Source: Alnus glutinosa (Eukaryota > Streptophyta > Magnoliopsida > Fagales > Betulaceae). From it: a stretch of DNA of 64,000 nucleotides. The notes below the pieces were generated by a model. It made no database searches, had not been told where the DNA came from, and saw nothing but the letters and a program-made list of their open reading frames with translations. This document shows positions 1 through 10,532 of the stretch, piece by piece. Location of the stretch: NCBI RefSeq assembly GCF_958979055.1, contig NC_084899.1:23565501-23629500 (forward strand), written 5' to 3'. The position numbers were made by a program, and so were the translations under genes. How positions within the stretch are numbered: position 1 is the stretch's first letter; every line of letters begins with the position of its first letter.

Positions 1-121
1 ATTTTAGAGAACCCGATCCTACTCCATTTATAGTTATAGTTATTATACAAAAGTAGTCTATCCTAAGACAAATACTTGAAATGAGCAGTACAAAAATGCA
101 GAAACTAGATTGTTAGCTTAC

Positions 122-3100
122 CCGGAGCCATGTAGCCATAAGACCCAGCAATTGTTGTCCAGTTAGTTGTATCTGAACTCATCAATCTTGCAGTGCCAAA
201 ATCCGAGAGTCGGGGTTCAAACTCTGACTCCAGCAATATGTTGTTCATAGTTATGTCTCGATGCACAATTTGAAGAGAGCAATCATGGTGCAAGTAAGCA
301 ATTGCATGAGCCACACCTTGCACAATTTTCACCCTTCTACCCCAGTCTAGTTCTGCTTTCCCTCCCACCCCATACAATACATTTCTCAAACTGCCTCTCT
401 CCACATATTCATAAACCAAGTACATGCACCCCTTAATGGAACAGAACCCATAAAGCCTAATGATATTGCGGTGCCTGACTTCTGTCAACACACGAATCTC
501 ATTCTCAAAACTCTTGCGACTGGCTACTGGGATGTCACTGGAGTCTGACATGTTAAGTCTTTTAACTGCAACAATCTGACCTGTTGTCAATGCCGCTTTG
601 TAAACGCTTCCAAATCCTCCTTTTCCAATGCAGTACTTCTCATGGAAGTTTTCTGTGGCCTTCACGAGATCCCCGAATGTGAATTTACCTTCTCTTTCCC
701 ATATTAGTGACTCAGCCTTCTCATCATACTCTCCAATTGTTCTGCTTTCTTCATCGAGGGGTTTTGTCCTCCGATAACATATTATGAGTCCAGCAACAAT
801 GATTGCAAGCAGCAATAGGCCACAGATAGGAACGAGGACAACTATTAGAGTTGTATTAGAATGTTTTTTCTTTCTGGAATCTGTGTAACAAGGAGATAGT
901 CCTTCTGCATCTCCACACAAACCTGAGTTTTCAACATAAGCTTTCGCAGGTGCATCTTTGAAAACTGGACTAGTTGGGATCGAACCTGTTAAATTGTTGT
1001 ATGAAAAATCAATGGAGGTATTGCGTAGACTAACCATGCCGGTAAACGATGATGGGATTTCCCCTGAAAGTTGGTTATGTGACACATTAAGACTCTCCAA
1101 TGATGAAAGCTTTGCAAGGTTTTGAGGAATATTTCCTGAGAGTCGATTGCTGCTGAGGTCCAACAATGACTGCAACGCGACTAAGTTACCAAGCTCGGAT
1201 GGTATTACCCCTGACAGGTTGTTGTTGCTCAAGTCCAAGGACAATAATTTACCACAATTCCCAAGTTCTTTTGGTATGTTCCCAGTCAAACTGTTTCTAG
1301 ACAAATCAAGATTGCTAAGTTCACTCAAATTGCCTAGACTCTGAGGAATCTCTCCTGTCAAATGGTTCCTGCCCAGATTGAGCTTGTACAGCAGGCTTAG
1401 ATTTCCAAGTACAGTTGGAATTTCCCCGGACAATTCGTTGGAGTCCAGATTCAAATCCTGCAGTTGAGTCAACTTTCCAAGCTCTACTGGGATTTTTCCA
1501 GAAATTCTGTTTCTATCCATCTGCAAATTGGTGAGAGATTCACATTCTCCCCATGCCGGTGAGATTTCACCAACAAATTGATTGTGACTAAGATAAATGA
1601 CACTAAGATTTTGATGAAATCCAAAAGCATTTGTAATGTTTCCATTGAATCGGTTCCCATCAAACCGCACCCTTTGTAGTTGATCGCAATTTCTCAAGCA
1701 CTCTGGCAATGGCCCTGTGAAGTTGTTGCTAGTCACTGTGAAATGCTGAAGACCAAAGCTGCTGCATAATTCAGGTGGCAATTCTCCAGAGAAATTGTTG
1801 TTGGAAAAGCCAACGCTGCTCAGATTACTATACTTCCCAAAGTCACTCGGAATAGTGCCCGAGAAGTTATTGGTGAAAAGAGAGATTACCACCAAATTAG
1901 TGAGGCGAGAAATGGTGTCCGGCAACTCCCCATAGAGTTGGTTAGTGTTGAGATCAAGAGTCTGCAGCGATGTCATATTTCCAATCTCCGATGGGATTGT
2001 GCCAGTGAGATTATTGGAGTAAAGTTTTAAGACTGTAAGGTTTGTGAGGTTCCCAACTGTCAGAGGAATTGGACCAGAGAGGTGGTTTTGTGAAAGGTCT
2101 AATGCCAGCAAATCTTTCAAGTTCCCAATCTCGGATGGAATTGAGCCAGAGAACTGATTTTTAAACACAGAAAGATATTGGAGCTTTGTCAATAGGCCTA
2201 TTTCCGGCGGAATTTCTCCAGTGAAATGATTCTCCACAAGTTCCAAAGAGGTTAACTCGGTCCAATTGGAGAAAAAATACGGTGAGATCACACCAGAGAG
2301 GGATTTGCTAGATAAACTCAAATGTGTAATTTTAGTCAGGTTGGTCAAGGACAAAGGCAATTCCCCAGTGAATGAATTTTGAGCCAGGGACAAGAAGGTG
2401 AGATTTGTACAAAACCCAAGCTCAGAAGGAATTGTAGAATTCAAGCTATTCGTACTAAGATCGAGTATCCCGAGCTCCTTGAGCTGGCCTATTGAAGAAG
2501 GAATTAGACCACTGAAATTGTTTTTTCCTAGAAGAAGATGTTTGAGCTTGGAAAGGTGGGAAATGTTTGGTGACAATGGTCCTTGGAATAAATTTTCAAA
2601 AAGATCAAGGTATTCAAGATTGCCCAGATTGGTAAATACAGATTCTGGTATTGGTCCGGTCAACTGATTCAGGGACAAATCCAAGGACGTCAAGTTCTTA
2701 CAATCAAGTATAAATCCTGGGAACCCTGAAGCGAGTTTACTGGAATTGATTCCAAGATGGGTCAACAATGGCATGGCAGAAAACTTAGACCAATCAGGAT
2801 TTACTAAGTTGTTTGATCCAAGGTCTAAGTACCATGCCTTTTGAAGATTGCTAATCTGATATGGGATTGTCCCATCGAGAAGGTTGTCGAGAAGACTTAC
2901 ATACTGAAGCTCCGTTAGCCGGCCTATCTCCGAAGGTATTGGTCCACTGAGATTGTTGTGGCTGAGGTCGAAGCGGGTGAGATTAAGGAACGGAGTGAAG
3001 TTGAAGTGGGCCAGTGTTCCGTTGAGCTTGGCACCTGAGAGGTCTATCTCGGAGACTGTTCCGGTTGAGTCGTCGCAGGCAATGCTTGTCCAGTTGCAAA

Positions 3101-3281
3101 GGTTGTTGAGGTTGGCGAGGGACCATGAAGTGAGAAGAGGGGGAAGAGGGGAGAGGCTGTTTTTCCATTTGACAAGAGCTTCTGCTTGTGTTGCTGGTGA
3201 TGCTGTAATCTGTAATGAAAGTGTGGAGAGCAAGAGAAGGTGAAGGGAAAGAAGATGAGGAGGATTGGGATTTGCTGCCAT
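122..3281 (-). CDS. LRR receptor-like kinase, MIK2-like, exon 1 (gene 1, cut by window edge)
   Basis: Plasma-membrane receptor kinase; ligand unknown. Exon 1 starts at MAANPNPP and gives a signal peptide (about residues 1-27), an LRR N-cap with [11 protein letters not shown], over 20 plant-type LRRs, a C-terminal cysteine cap ([14 protein letters not shown]), one membrane helix, and a kinase with [24 protein letters not shown] and DFG. The reading frame appears to run on to a stop at 105, but CCGG|GTAAGC at 122/121 is a donor. The same join in genes 2 and 3 restores the APE region, so exon 2 lies left of position 1 and 1-121 is intron. Compared with genes 2 and 3 it lacks exactly one 24-residue LRR. 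HRDIT has no lysine at HRDxK, as in At1g35710/MIK2 relatives. Family is secure; the precise orthologue is not. No disabling change is visible in the part present. Confidence 0.9.
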
Positions 3282-3378
3282 GGCTGCCTTTCGACTTTTA
3301 TCAAACTATCAAACAGCAAGATGTTAACAAGGTGGCAAAATCAGATTATATACGCACTCAAAGTAAACAAAGTGTTGC

Positions 3379-3386
3379 TTTATATA
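3379..3386 (-). promoter_or_regulatory. Candidate TATA box of LRR-RLK gene 1
   Basis: The minus strand reads TATATAAA about 98 nt upstream of the gene 1 ATG, a normal distance for a plant TATA element with a short leader. It is supported only by motif and spacing. A second AT-rich stretch at 3343-3350 is an alternative. Confidence 0.35.
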
Positions 3387-4084
3387 AATACGCAATGAAA
3401 ACAGAGTCTTGCATGCTGACGTGCAGTTATTAGTCTGTTAATTTGTCTTTGCTTTGCATTCTGAGGTGCAGTTACGTTTCTTATTTTTCTCTCCTGCCGT
3501 GCGGTACTTTCTCTTCACAGGACAAAAAAACTCCTTTCTGTTCTCCGACTCCAAATACAAGAGTCGTGTACAAATATGAATAGAAAAGTCAAAAAAAAAA
3601 TAATGGAACCCACCTTGACTTGATGAGAGTGAAAGCCTCACGTCCACGTGTTCAAATGTTAATATTGACAGATGTGGCCCTTCCTTTTATTTTTTTCGTG
3701 AAGGGCCATCTGGCCCTTCACTTTAAGCATGTGGGGCGACATGTATTAATTATTCCTTTTTTTACTTTTCTTTGGTTTTCTTTTTCTGATTTTTCTTCTT
3801 TTTTCTGATTTTTTATTTTTTATTTTCTAATACCTTTTCTTTTATTTAGACTTTAACAAAGATTCTCTTAAATTTTATTTTATTTTGTTACCATTTACAA
3901 GTTCATAGAATAACTTTGTTTTATTTTACCATACTAAATAAACTTATTTTATTTAATCCTGATAAATCCATTTTATAAACTTTTGTCTTTTAAAAAAATA
4001 TTATCTTACATTTTAAATACACCTAATTAAGTTTAATTTATTATTTACTCAAATTTACACTTTAATTGTTAAATAATTTTTCAG
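3387..4084. other. AT-rich spacer, no gene seen
   Basis: This spacer lies between the divergent 5' sides of gene 1 and the inverted RLK fragment. It has long T-rich runs (3700-3850) and no reading frame with family features. It does not resemble the upstream flanks of genes 2 and 3, so gene 1 sits in different upstream DNA from its relatives. Confidence 0.6.
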
Positions 4085-4291
4085 ACATTACAAGAAATCC
4101 CGACTGGTCTAAGTTTTCTGCCATGCCATTGTTGACCCATCTTGGCTTTAATTACAGTAAACTCGCTTCAGGGTTCCCAGGATTTATACTTGACTGTAAG
4201 AACTTGACGTCCTTGGATTTGTCCCTGAATCAGTTGACTGGACCAATACCAGAATTTGTGTTTACCAATTTGGGAAAGCTTGAATACCTTA

Positions 4292-4569
4292 TGTTAGGGA
4301 AATATTTGTCCCCTCTTTAGAGTGGGGCCAGGTTAGCCCGTCAAGTTGGATTTGGAACTCCGGACTCCGGATTAGTCCTCGGACCTTGAGCCTTGGTCAC
4401 TAGCAGCCTTCAGTATTTATAAGACCAGTCAAATCAAGTCAGAAAAGATGTTGGACGCCTACATAGAGCCTTGTGCTTGGCAGGGGCATAATGGACATAT
4501 AACATGCAAGGGTATAAAAGGGAGTATCAGGACTATTTGACGAAAAAAAAAAATCTATTATTCTCTCGT

Positions 4570-4620
<51 letters not shown>

Positions 4621-4772
4621 CTCTCCTTTTCATACAAATACTTGACTGACTTGACCGTCGGAGGAGGATTCGCCGGCCAACCCCGGCGGGTCTTTCTTGT
4701 TTTGCGGGCCAAGACACGAACGAATGGATGTCTCTGATGATGCCACGTCACCGGCCAAAAATTGCATCAACA
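4292..4772 (+). mobile_element. Solo LTR inserted in the RLK pseudogene
   Basis: The 481-bp insertion starts TGTTAGGG and ends CATCAACA, the TG...CA form of an LTR. It is flanked by CCTTA on both sides (4287-4291 and 4773-4777). Removing it and one CCTTA restores exactly the uninterrupted LRR sequence present in gene 2. Inside are a TATA box (TATAAAAG, 4513-4520) and a CT microsatellite (about 4571-4616) where R/U5 would lie. There is no coding sequence, so this is what remains after LTR-LTR recombination. The superfamily cannot be told from the LTR alone. Confidence 0.85.
4571..4616 (+). repeat. (CT)n microsatellite in the solo LTR
   Basis: About 23 uninterrupted CT units, directly downstream of the LTR TATA box. 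Confidence 0.95.
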
Positions 4773-6020
4773 CCTTAATCTTTTTGATAATTTATTCCGA
4801 GGACCATTGTCACCAAACATTTCCCACCTTTCCAAGCTCAAACATCTTTTTCTAGGAAAAAACAATTTCAGTGGTCTAATTCCTGAGGATATTGGAGCAA
4901 TGTCAACTCTTCGAACTATAGAATTGTACGACAATTCATTGGAAGGGAGTATTCCTTCTTCAATAGGCCAGCTCATGGAGCTCGAGAAACTTGATCTTAG
5001 AATGAATAGCTTGAATTCTACAATTCCTTCTGATCTTGGGTTTTGTACAAACCTCACCATCTTGGACCTGCCTGAAAATTCATTAACTGGGGAATTGCCT
5101 TTGTCCTTGACCAACCTGACTAAAATTGCTGAATTCGGTGTATCTGCTAATTTGCTCTCTGGTGTGATCCCACCATATTTTCTCTCTAATTGGACCGAGT
5201 TAATCTCTTTGCAACTTCAGGACAATCTTTTCACCGGAGAAATTCCACAGGAAATAGGCCTATTGACAAAGCTCCAATATCTTTTTATGTTTAAAAATCA
5301 GTTCTTTGGCTCAATTCCATCGGAGATTGAGAACTTGAAAGGTTTGCAGGAATTAGACCTTTCACAAAACCACCTCTCTGGTCCAATTCCTCTGACACTT
5401 TGGAACCTCACAAACCTTCAAGTCTTACAACTTTTCTCCATCAATCTCAGTGGCATAATCCCACCGGAGATTGGAAATATGACATCGCTGCAGACTCTTG
5501 ATCTCAACACTAACCAACTCTATGTGGAGTTGCCGGACACCATTTCTCGGCTCACTAATTTGGTGATTTTACAGATGGGCAGAAACAGAATTTCTGGAAA
5601 AATCCCAGTAGAGCTTGGAAAGTTGACTCAACTGCAGGTTTTACATCTGGACTCCAACGAATTATCCGGAGAAATTCCAGCATTTCACTGATAACTTATG
5701 GAGCTTGAACTTGAGCAACAACACCCTGTCAGGAGAAATACCATCCCAGCTTGGTTACTTAAACGCAATGGAGAGTCTTAATGTGTCACATAACCAACTT
5801 TCAGGGAAAATCCCATCATCATTTACCAACGGCATGATTAGTCTACGCAGTAGCTTCATCGATTTTTCCTACAACAATTTAACAGGTCCGATCCCAACTA
5901 GTACAGCTTTCGAAGATGCACCTGCAGAAGCTTATGTTAGAAATTCAGGTTTGTGTGGAGATGCAGAAGGACTAACTCCTTGTTACACAGATTCCAGAAA
6001 GAAAAAGCATTCTAATACAA

Positions 6021-6646
6021 AAATAACTCTATTAGATTTTTCCTATTTTGATAAAATCTTAATGAGATTATATTATTATAATATATCATATTGGGACACC
6101 TCTCATGGTCAGATTTTATTTTGTTGTATTTAGCTGTATAAAAATTGTAGATATGTGGCAATATATATACCATTAGATCTGTAAAATCTATTGTATATCA
6201 TGAAATAATTTATCTCAATTTCAAGTGAAATGGAAATGACGGATTTGAATCTATTGTCAAAATATATAGCCTCTCATATTTATGATATCTTTTTAATATA
6301 GGACTTCTTTCTTTCTTTTTTAACTACTGTATATTCCAATAGGGTATTTGCTAAAACTCAAAGAATCTCAAAATTTGGCTGATTATGGCAGGTGAAATCA
6401 TTTATAGTCAAAATTAGATTATGCACATGAAACACTATGGAAGAAATATACTAGTCATAAGAGAGAAGTTATATGGCAAAAGAGTACCACTATTAGGGCT
6501 CAAGATTGTTGTCACTGACTCACTAATGCTCAACCAGACGTTAGCCTTAGAGACTATTCAGAAGTACAAAAGATTATATTAGTATACATGGGGCCTCATG
6601 GTCCAACATTTTCATTTACTAGATGCTACACGAATGCCAATTTATT
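6021..6646. other. 3' flank of gene 2, duplicated at 23641-24244
   Basis: From about 6060 the sequence matches, base for base with few differences, the DNA downstream of gene 3 (23641-24244). Shared phrases include CATATTGGGA and GGTCAGATTTTATTTTG. It holds the 3' flank and untranslated region of gene 2 and no coding features. The pseudogene/flank junction at about 6020 marks one edge of the duplicated block. Confidence 0.7.
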
Positions 6647-9600
6647 CTATTTCTGAAGGCTTTTGAGGTTGCTAATGGTCATCGTGTCCATTGGGTACGA
6701 ATTACAAGCTTGGGTTCGAGCTGACAATTCTTGTGCCACAAAACGCATGGTGGGTCGTGACTCTGGCTTGTCATCCACGCATTGTAAGGCTACAGCCACC
6801 ACAAATGCCACCTCCTGCGCCATTTGGCTTGTGGGTTGTGGGAGTCCTTGGTCTAGCACATCCTTTAGAAGAAATTCTGCAGTGTCTGAAACTGGCATTA
6901 CTGTTGTTGATTTGGATGATGACAGAGAAGATAGGAGCTCCCTTGGGTGCCTTCCCATCATAATTTCTAATGCCACCACTCCAAAGCTATAGACGTCGCA
7001 TTTATCTGTTACTCGCATCGTGAATGCAAGCTCTGCACATCCATAAAACAAGATCGACATCCATTTAATGATAGAATATGAGCATGAAAACACATAAATT
7101 GGCTACACACTTCCTAATATGAGAAGCCATCCACCGAATGAGGATCCCTTGCAATTTTCCATCTGAATTATAACGAATTTTAGAGAACCCGATCCTACTC
7201 CATTTATAGTTATAGTTATTATACAAAAGTAGTCTATCCTAAGACAAATACTGGAAATGAGCAGTACAAAAATACAGAAACTAGATTGTTAGCTTACCCG
7301 GAGCCATGTAGCCATAAGACCCAGCAATTGTTGTCCAGTTAGTTGTATCTGAACTCATCAATCTTGCAGTGCCAAAATCCGAGAGTCGGGGTTCAAACTC
7401 TGACTCCAGCAATATGTTGTTCATAGTTATGTCTCGGTGCACAATTTGAGGAGAGCAATCATGGTGCAAGTAAGCAATTGCATGAGCCACACCTTGCACA
7501 ATTTTCACCCTTCTACCCCAGTCTAGTTCTGCTTTCCCTCCCACCCCATACAATACATTTCCCAAACTGCCTCTCTCCACGTATTCATAAACCAAGTACA
7601 TGCACCCCCTAATAGAACAGAACCCATAAAGCCTAATGATATTGCGGTGCCTGACTTCTGTCAACACACGAATCTCATTCTCAAAACTCTTGCGACTGGC
7701 TACTGGGATGTCACTGGAGTCTGACATGTTAAGTCTTTTAACTACAACAATCTGACCTGTTGTCAATGCCGCTTTGTAAACGCTTCCAAATCCTCCTTTT
7801 CCAATGCAGTACTTCTCATGGAAGTTTTCTGTGGCCTTCACGAGATCCCCAAATGTGAATTTACCTTCTCTTTCCCATATCAGTGACTCAGCCTTCTCAT
7901 CATACTCTCCAATTGTTCTGCTTTCTTCATCGAGGGGTTTTGTCCTCCGATAACATATTATGAGTCCAGCAACAATGATTGCAAGCAGCAATAGGCCACA
8001 GATAGGAACGAGGACAACTATTAGAGTTGTATTAGAATGTTTTTTCTTTCTGGAATATGTGTAACAAGGAGATAGTCCTTCTGCATCTCCACACAAACCT
8101 GAGTTTTCAACATAAGCTTTCGCAGGTGCATCTTTGAAAACTGGACTAGTTGGGATCGAACCTGTTAAATTGTTGTATGAAAAATCAATGGAGGTATTGC
8201 GTAGACTAACCATGCCGGTAAACGATGATGGGATTTCCCCTGAAAGTTGGTTATGTGACACATTAAGACTCTCCAATGATGAAAGCTTTGCAAGGTTTTG
8301 AGGAATATTTCCTGAGAGTCGATTGCTGCTGAGGTCCAACAATGACTGCAACGCGACTAAGTTACCAAGCTCGGATGGTATTACCCCTGACAGGTTGTTG
8401 TTGCTCAAGTCCAAGGACAATAATTTACCACAATTCCCAAGTTCTTTTGGTATGTTCTCAGTCAAACTGTTTCTAGACAAATCAAGATTGCTAAGTTCAC
8501 TCAAATTGCCTAGACTCCGAGGAATCTCTCCTGTCAAATGGTTCCTGCCCAGATTGAGCTTGTACAGCAGGCTTAGATTTCCAAGTACAGTTGGAATTTC
8601 CCCGGACAATTCGTTGGAGTCCAGATTCAAAACCTGCAGTCGAGTCAGCTTTCCAAGCTCTACTGGGATTTTTCCAGAAATTCTGTTTCTGTCCATCTGC
8701 AAATCAGTGAGAGACTCACATTCTCCCCATTCTGCTGAGATTTCACCAACAAATTGATTGTAACTAAACCAAATGAAACTGAGATTTGGATGAACTCCAA
8801 AAGCATTTGTAATGTTTCCATTGAATCGGTTCCCATCAAACCGCACCCTCTGTAGTTGATCGCAATTTCTCAAGCACTCTGGCAATGGGCCTGTGAAGTT
8901 GTTGCTATTCACTGTGAACTCTTGAAGACCAAAGCTGCTGCACAATTCAGGTGGCAATTCTCCAGAGAAACTGTTGTTGGAAAAGCTAACCTTGCTCAGA
9001 TCACTATACTTCCCAAAGTCACTCGGAATAGTGCCCGAGAAGTTATTGGTGAAAAGAGAGATTGCCACCAAATTAGTGAGGCGAGAAATGGTGTCCGGCA
9101 ACTCCCCATAGAGTTGGTTAGTGTTGAGATCAAGAGTCTGCAGCGATGTCATATTTCCAATCTCCGGTGGGATTGTGCCAGAGAGATTGTTGGAGTAAAG
9201 TTGTAAGACTTGAAGGTTTGTGAGGTTCCAAACTGTCAGAGGAATTGGACCAGAGAGCCGGTTTTGTGAAAGGTCTATTTCCGGCAAATCTTTCAAGTTC
9301 CCAATCTCGGATGGAATTGAGCCAGAAAGCTGATTTTTAAACAGATAAAGATATTGGAGCTTTGTCAATAGGCCTATTTCCGGTGGAATTTCTCCAGTGA
9401 AAAGGTTGTCCTGAAGTTGCAAAGAGGTTAACTCGGTCCAATTGGAGAGAAAATGCGGTGAGATCACACCAGAGAGAGAATTAGAAGATAAACCCAATTC
9501 TGTAATTTTAGTCAGGTTGGTCAAGGACAATGGCAATTCCCCAGTGAATGAATTTTGAGCCAGGGCCAAGAAGGTGAGATTTGTACAAAACCCAAGCTCA

Positions 9601-10532
9601 GAAGGAATTGTAGAATTCAAGCTATTCATACTAAGATAGAGTCTCCCGAGCTCCTTGAGCTGGCCTATTGAAGAAGGAATACTCCCTTCCAATGAATTGT
9701 CGAACAATTCTAAAATTTGAAGATTGGACAATGCTCCAATATCCTCAGGAATTAGACCACTGAAACTGTTTTTTCCTAGAAAAAGATGTTTGAGCTTGGA
9801 AAGGTGGGAAATGTTAGGTGACAATGGTCCTTGGAATAAATTATCAAAAAGATTAAGGTATTCAAGCTTGCCCAGATTGGTAAATACAGATTCTGGTATT
9901 GGTCCGGTCAACTGATTCTGGGACAAATCCAAGGACGTCAAGTTCTTACAATCAACTATAAATCCTGGGAACCCTGAAGTGAGTTTACTGTAATTAAAGC
10001 CAAGATGGGTCAACAATGGCATGGCAGAAAACTTAGACCAATCAGGATTTACTAAATAGTTTGATCCAAGGTCTAAGTACCATGCCTTTTGAAGATTGTT
10101 AATCTGATATGGGATTGTCCCATCGAGATAGTTGTCTAGAAGACTTACATACTGAAGCTCCGTCAGCCGGCCTATCTCCGAAGGTATTGGTCCGCTGAGA
10201 TTGTTGTGGCTGAGGTCGAAGCGGGTGAGATTAAGGAACGGAGTGAAGTTGAAGTGGGCCAGTGTTCCGTTGAGCTTGGCACCTGAGAGGTCTATCTCGG
10301 AGACAGTTCCGGTTGAGTCGTCGCAGGCAATGCTTGTCCAGTTGCAAAGGTTGCTGAGGTTGGCGAGGGACCATGAAGTGAGAAGAGGGGGAATAGGGGA
10401 GAGGCTGTTTTTCCATTTGACAAGAGCTTCTGCTTGAGTTGCCGGTGACGCTGTGATCTGTAATGAAAGTATGGAGATCATCAGAAAGAGAAAGTGAAGC
10501 AAAAGAAGAGGCGGCTTGGGATTTGCTGCCAT
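6647..10532 (-). CDS. LRR receptor-like kinase, MIK2-like (gene 2, complete)
   Basis: Two exons, 10532-7298 and 7032-6647. The join CCGG|GTAAGC ... GTGCAG|AGCTT rebuilds the kinase APE region as [11 protein letters not shown], giving 1206 residues. Signal peptide about 1-28; LRR N-cap with paired cysteines; about 25 LRRs; cysteine cap; membrane helix about 833-860; kinase with glycine loop 910-921, Lys932, HRD Asp1034 and DFG Asp1052. It is an RD kinase with HRDIT rather than HRDxK. The start MAANPKPP is the one shared by all three genes; an in-frame ATG nine codons upstream (MTCESQKAG) is shared only with gene 3. The alanine of the VAVK motif is valine here (codon 7743-7745). Likely a cell-surface receptor for a peptide or wall signal, by analogy with MIK2; the ligand is inferred, not seen. 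Confidence 0.92.

Larger units (their letters stand above)
4085..6020 (+). pseudogene. Inverted, truncated LRR-RLK copy (ectodomain fragment)
   Basis: The plus strand encodes LRRs nearly matching genes 1-3, so this copy is inverted relative to its neighbours. It begins abruptly near [11 protein letters not shown], with no signal peptide or N-cap, is split by a solo LTR (4292-4772), and resumes at [14 protein letters not shown]. It jumps in frame from TNLVIL to [12 protein letters not shown], skipping about five LRRs, reaches a stop at 5689-5691, and then continues from LNLSNNTLSGEIP after losing several more LRRs. It ends after [10 protein letters not shown], just before the membrane helix; no kinase follows, and from about 6021 the DNA is other flank. 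It cannot make a receptor. A soluble LRR product from one piece is possible but has no signal peptide. Confidence 0.9.

Noticed and set aside
105..121. Receptor protein ending in APGKLTI at stop 105
   Set aside because: These residues are translated intron; GTAAGC is a donor and genes 2 and 3 have the true second exon.
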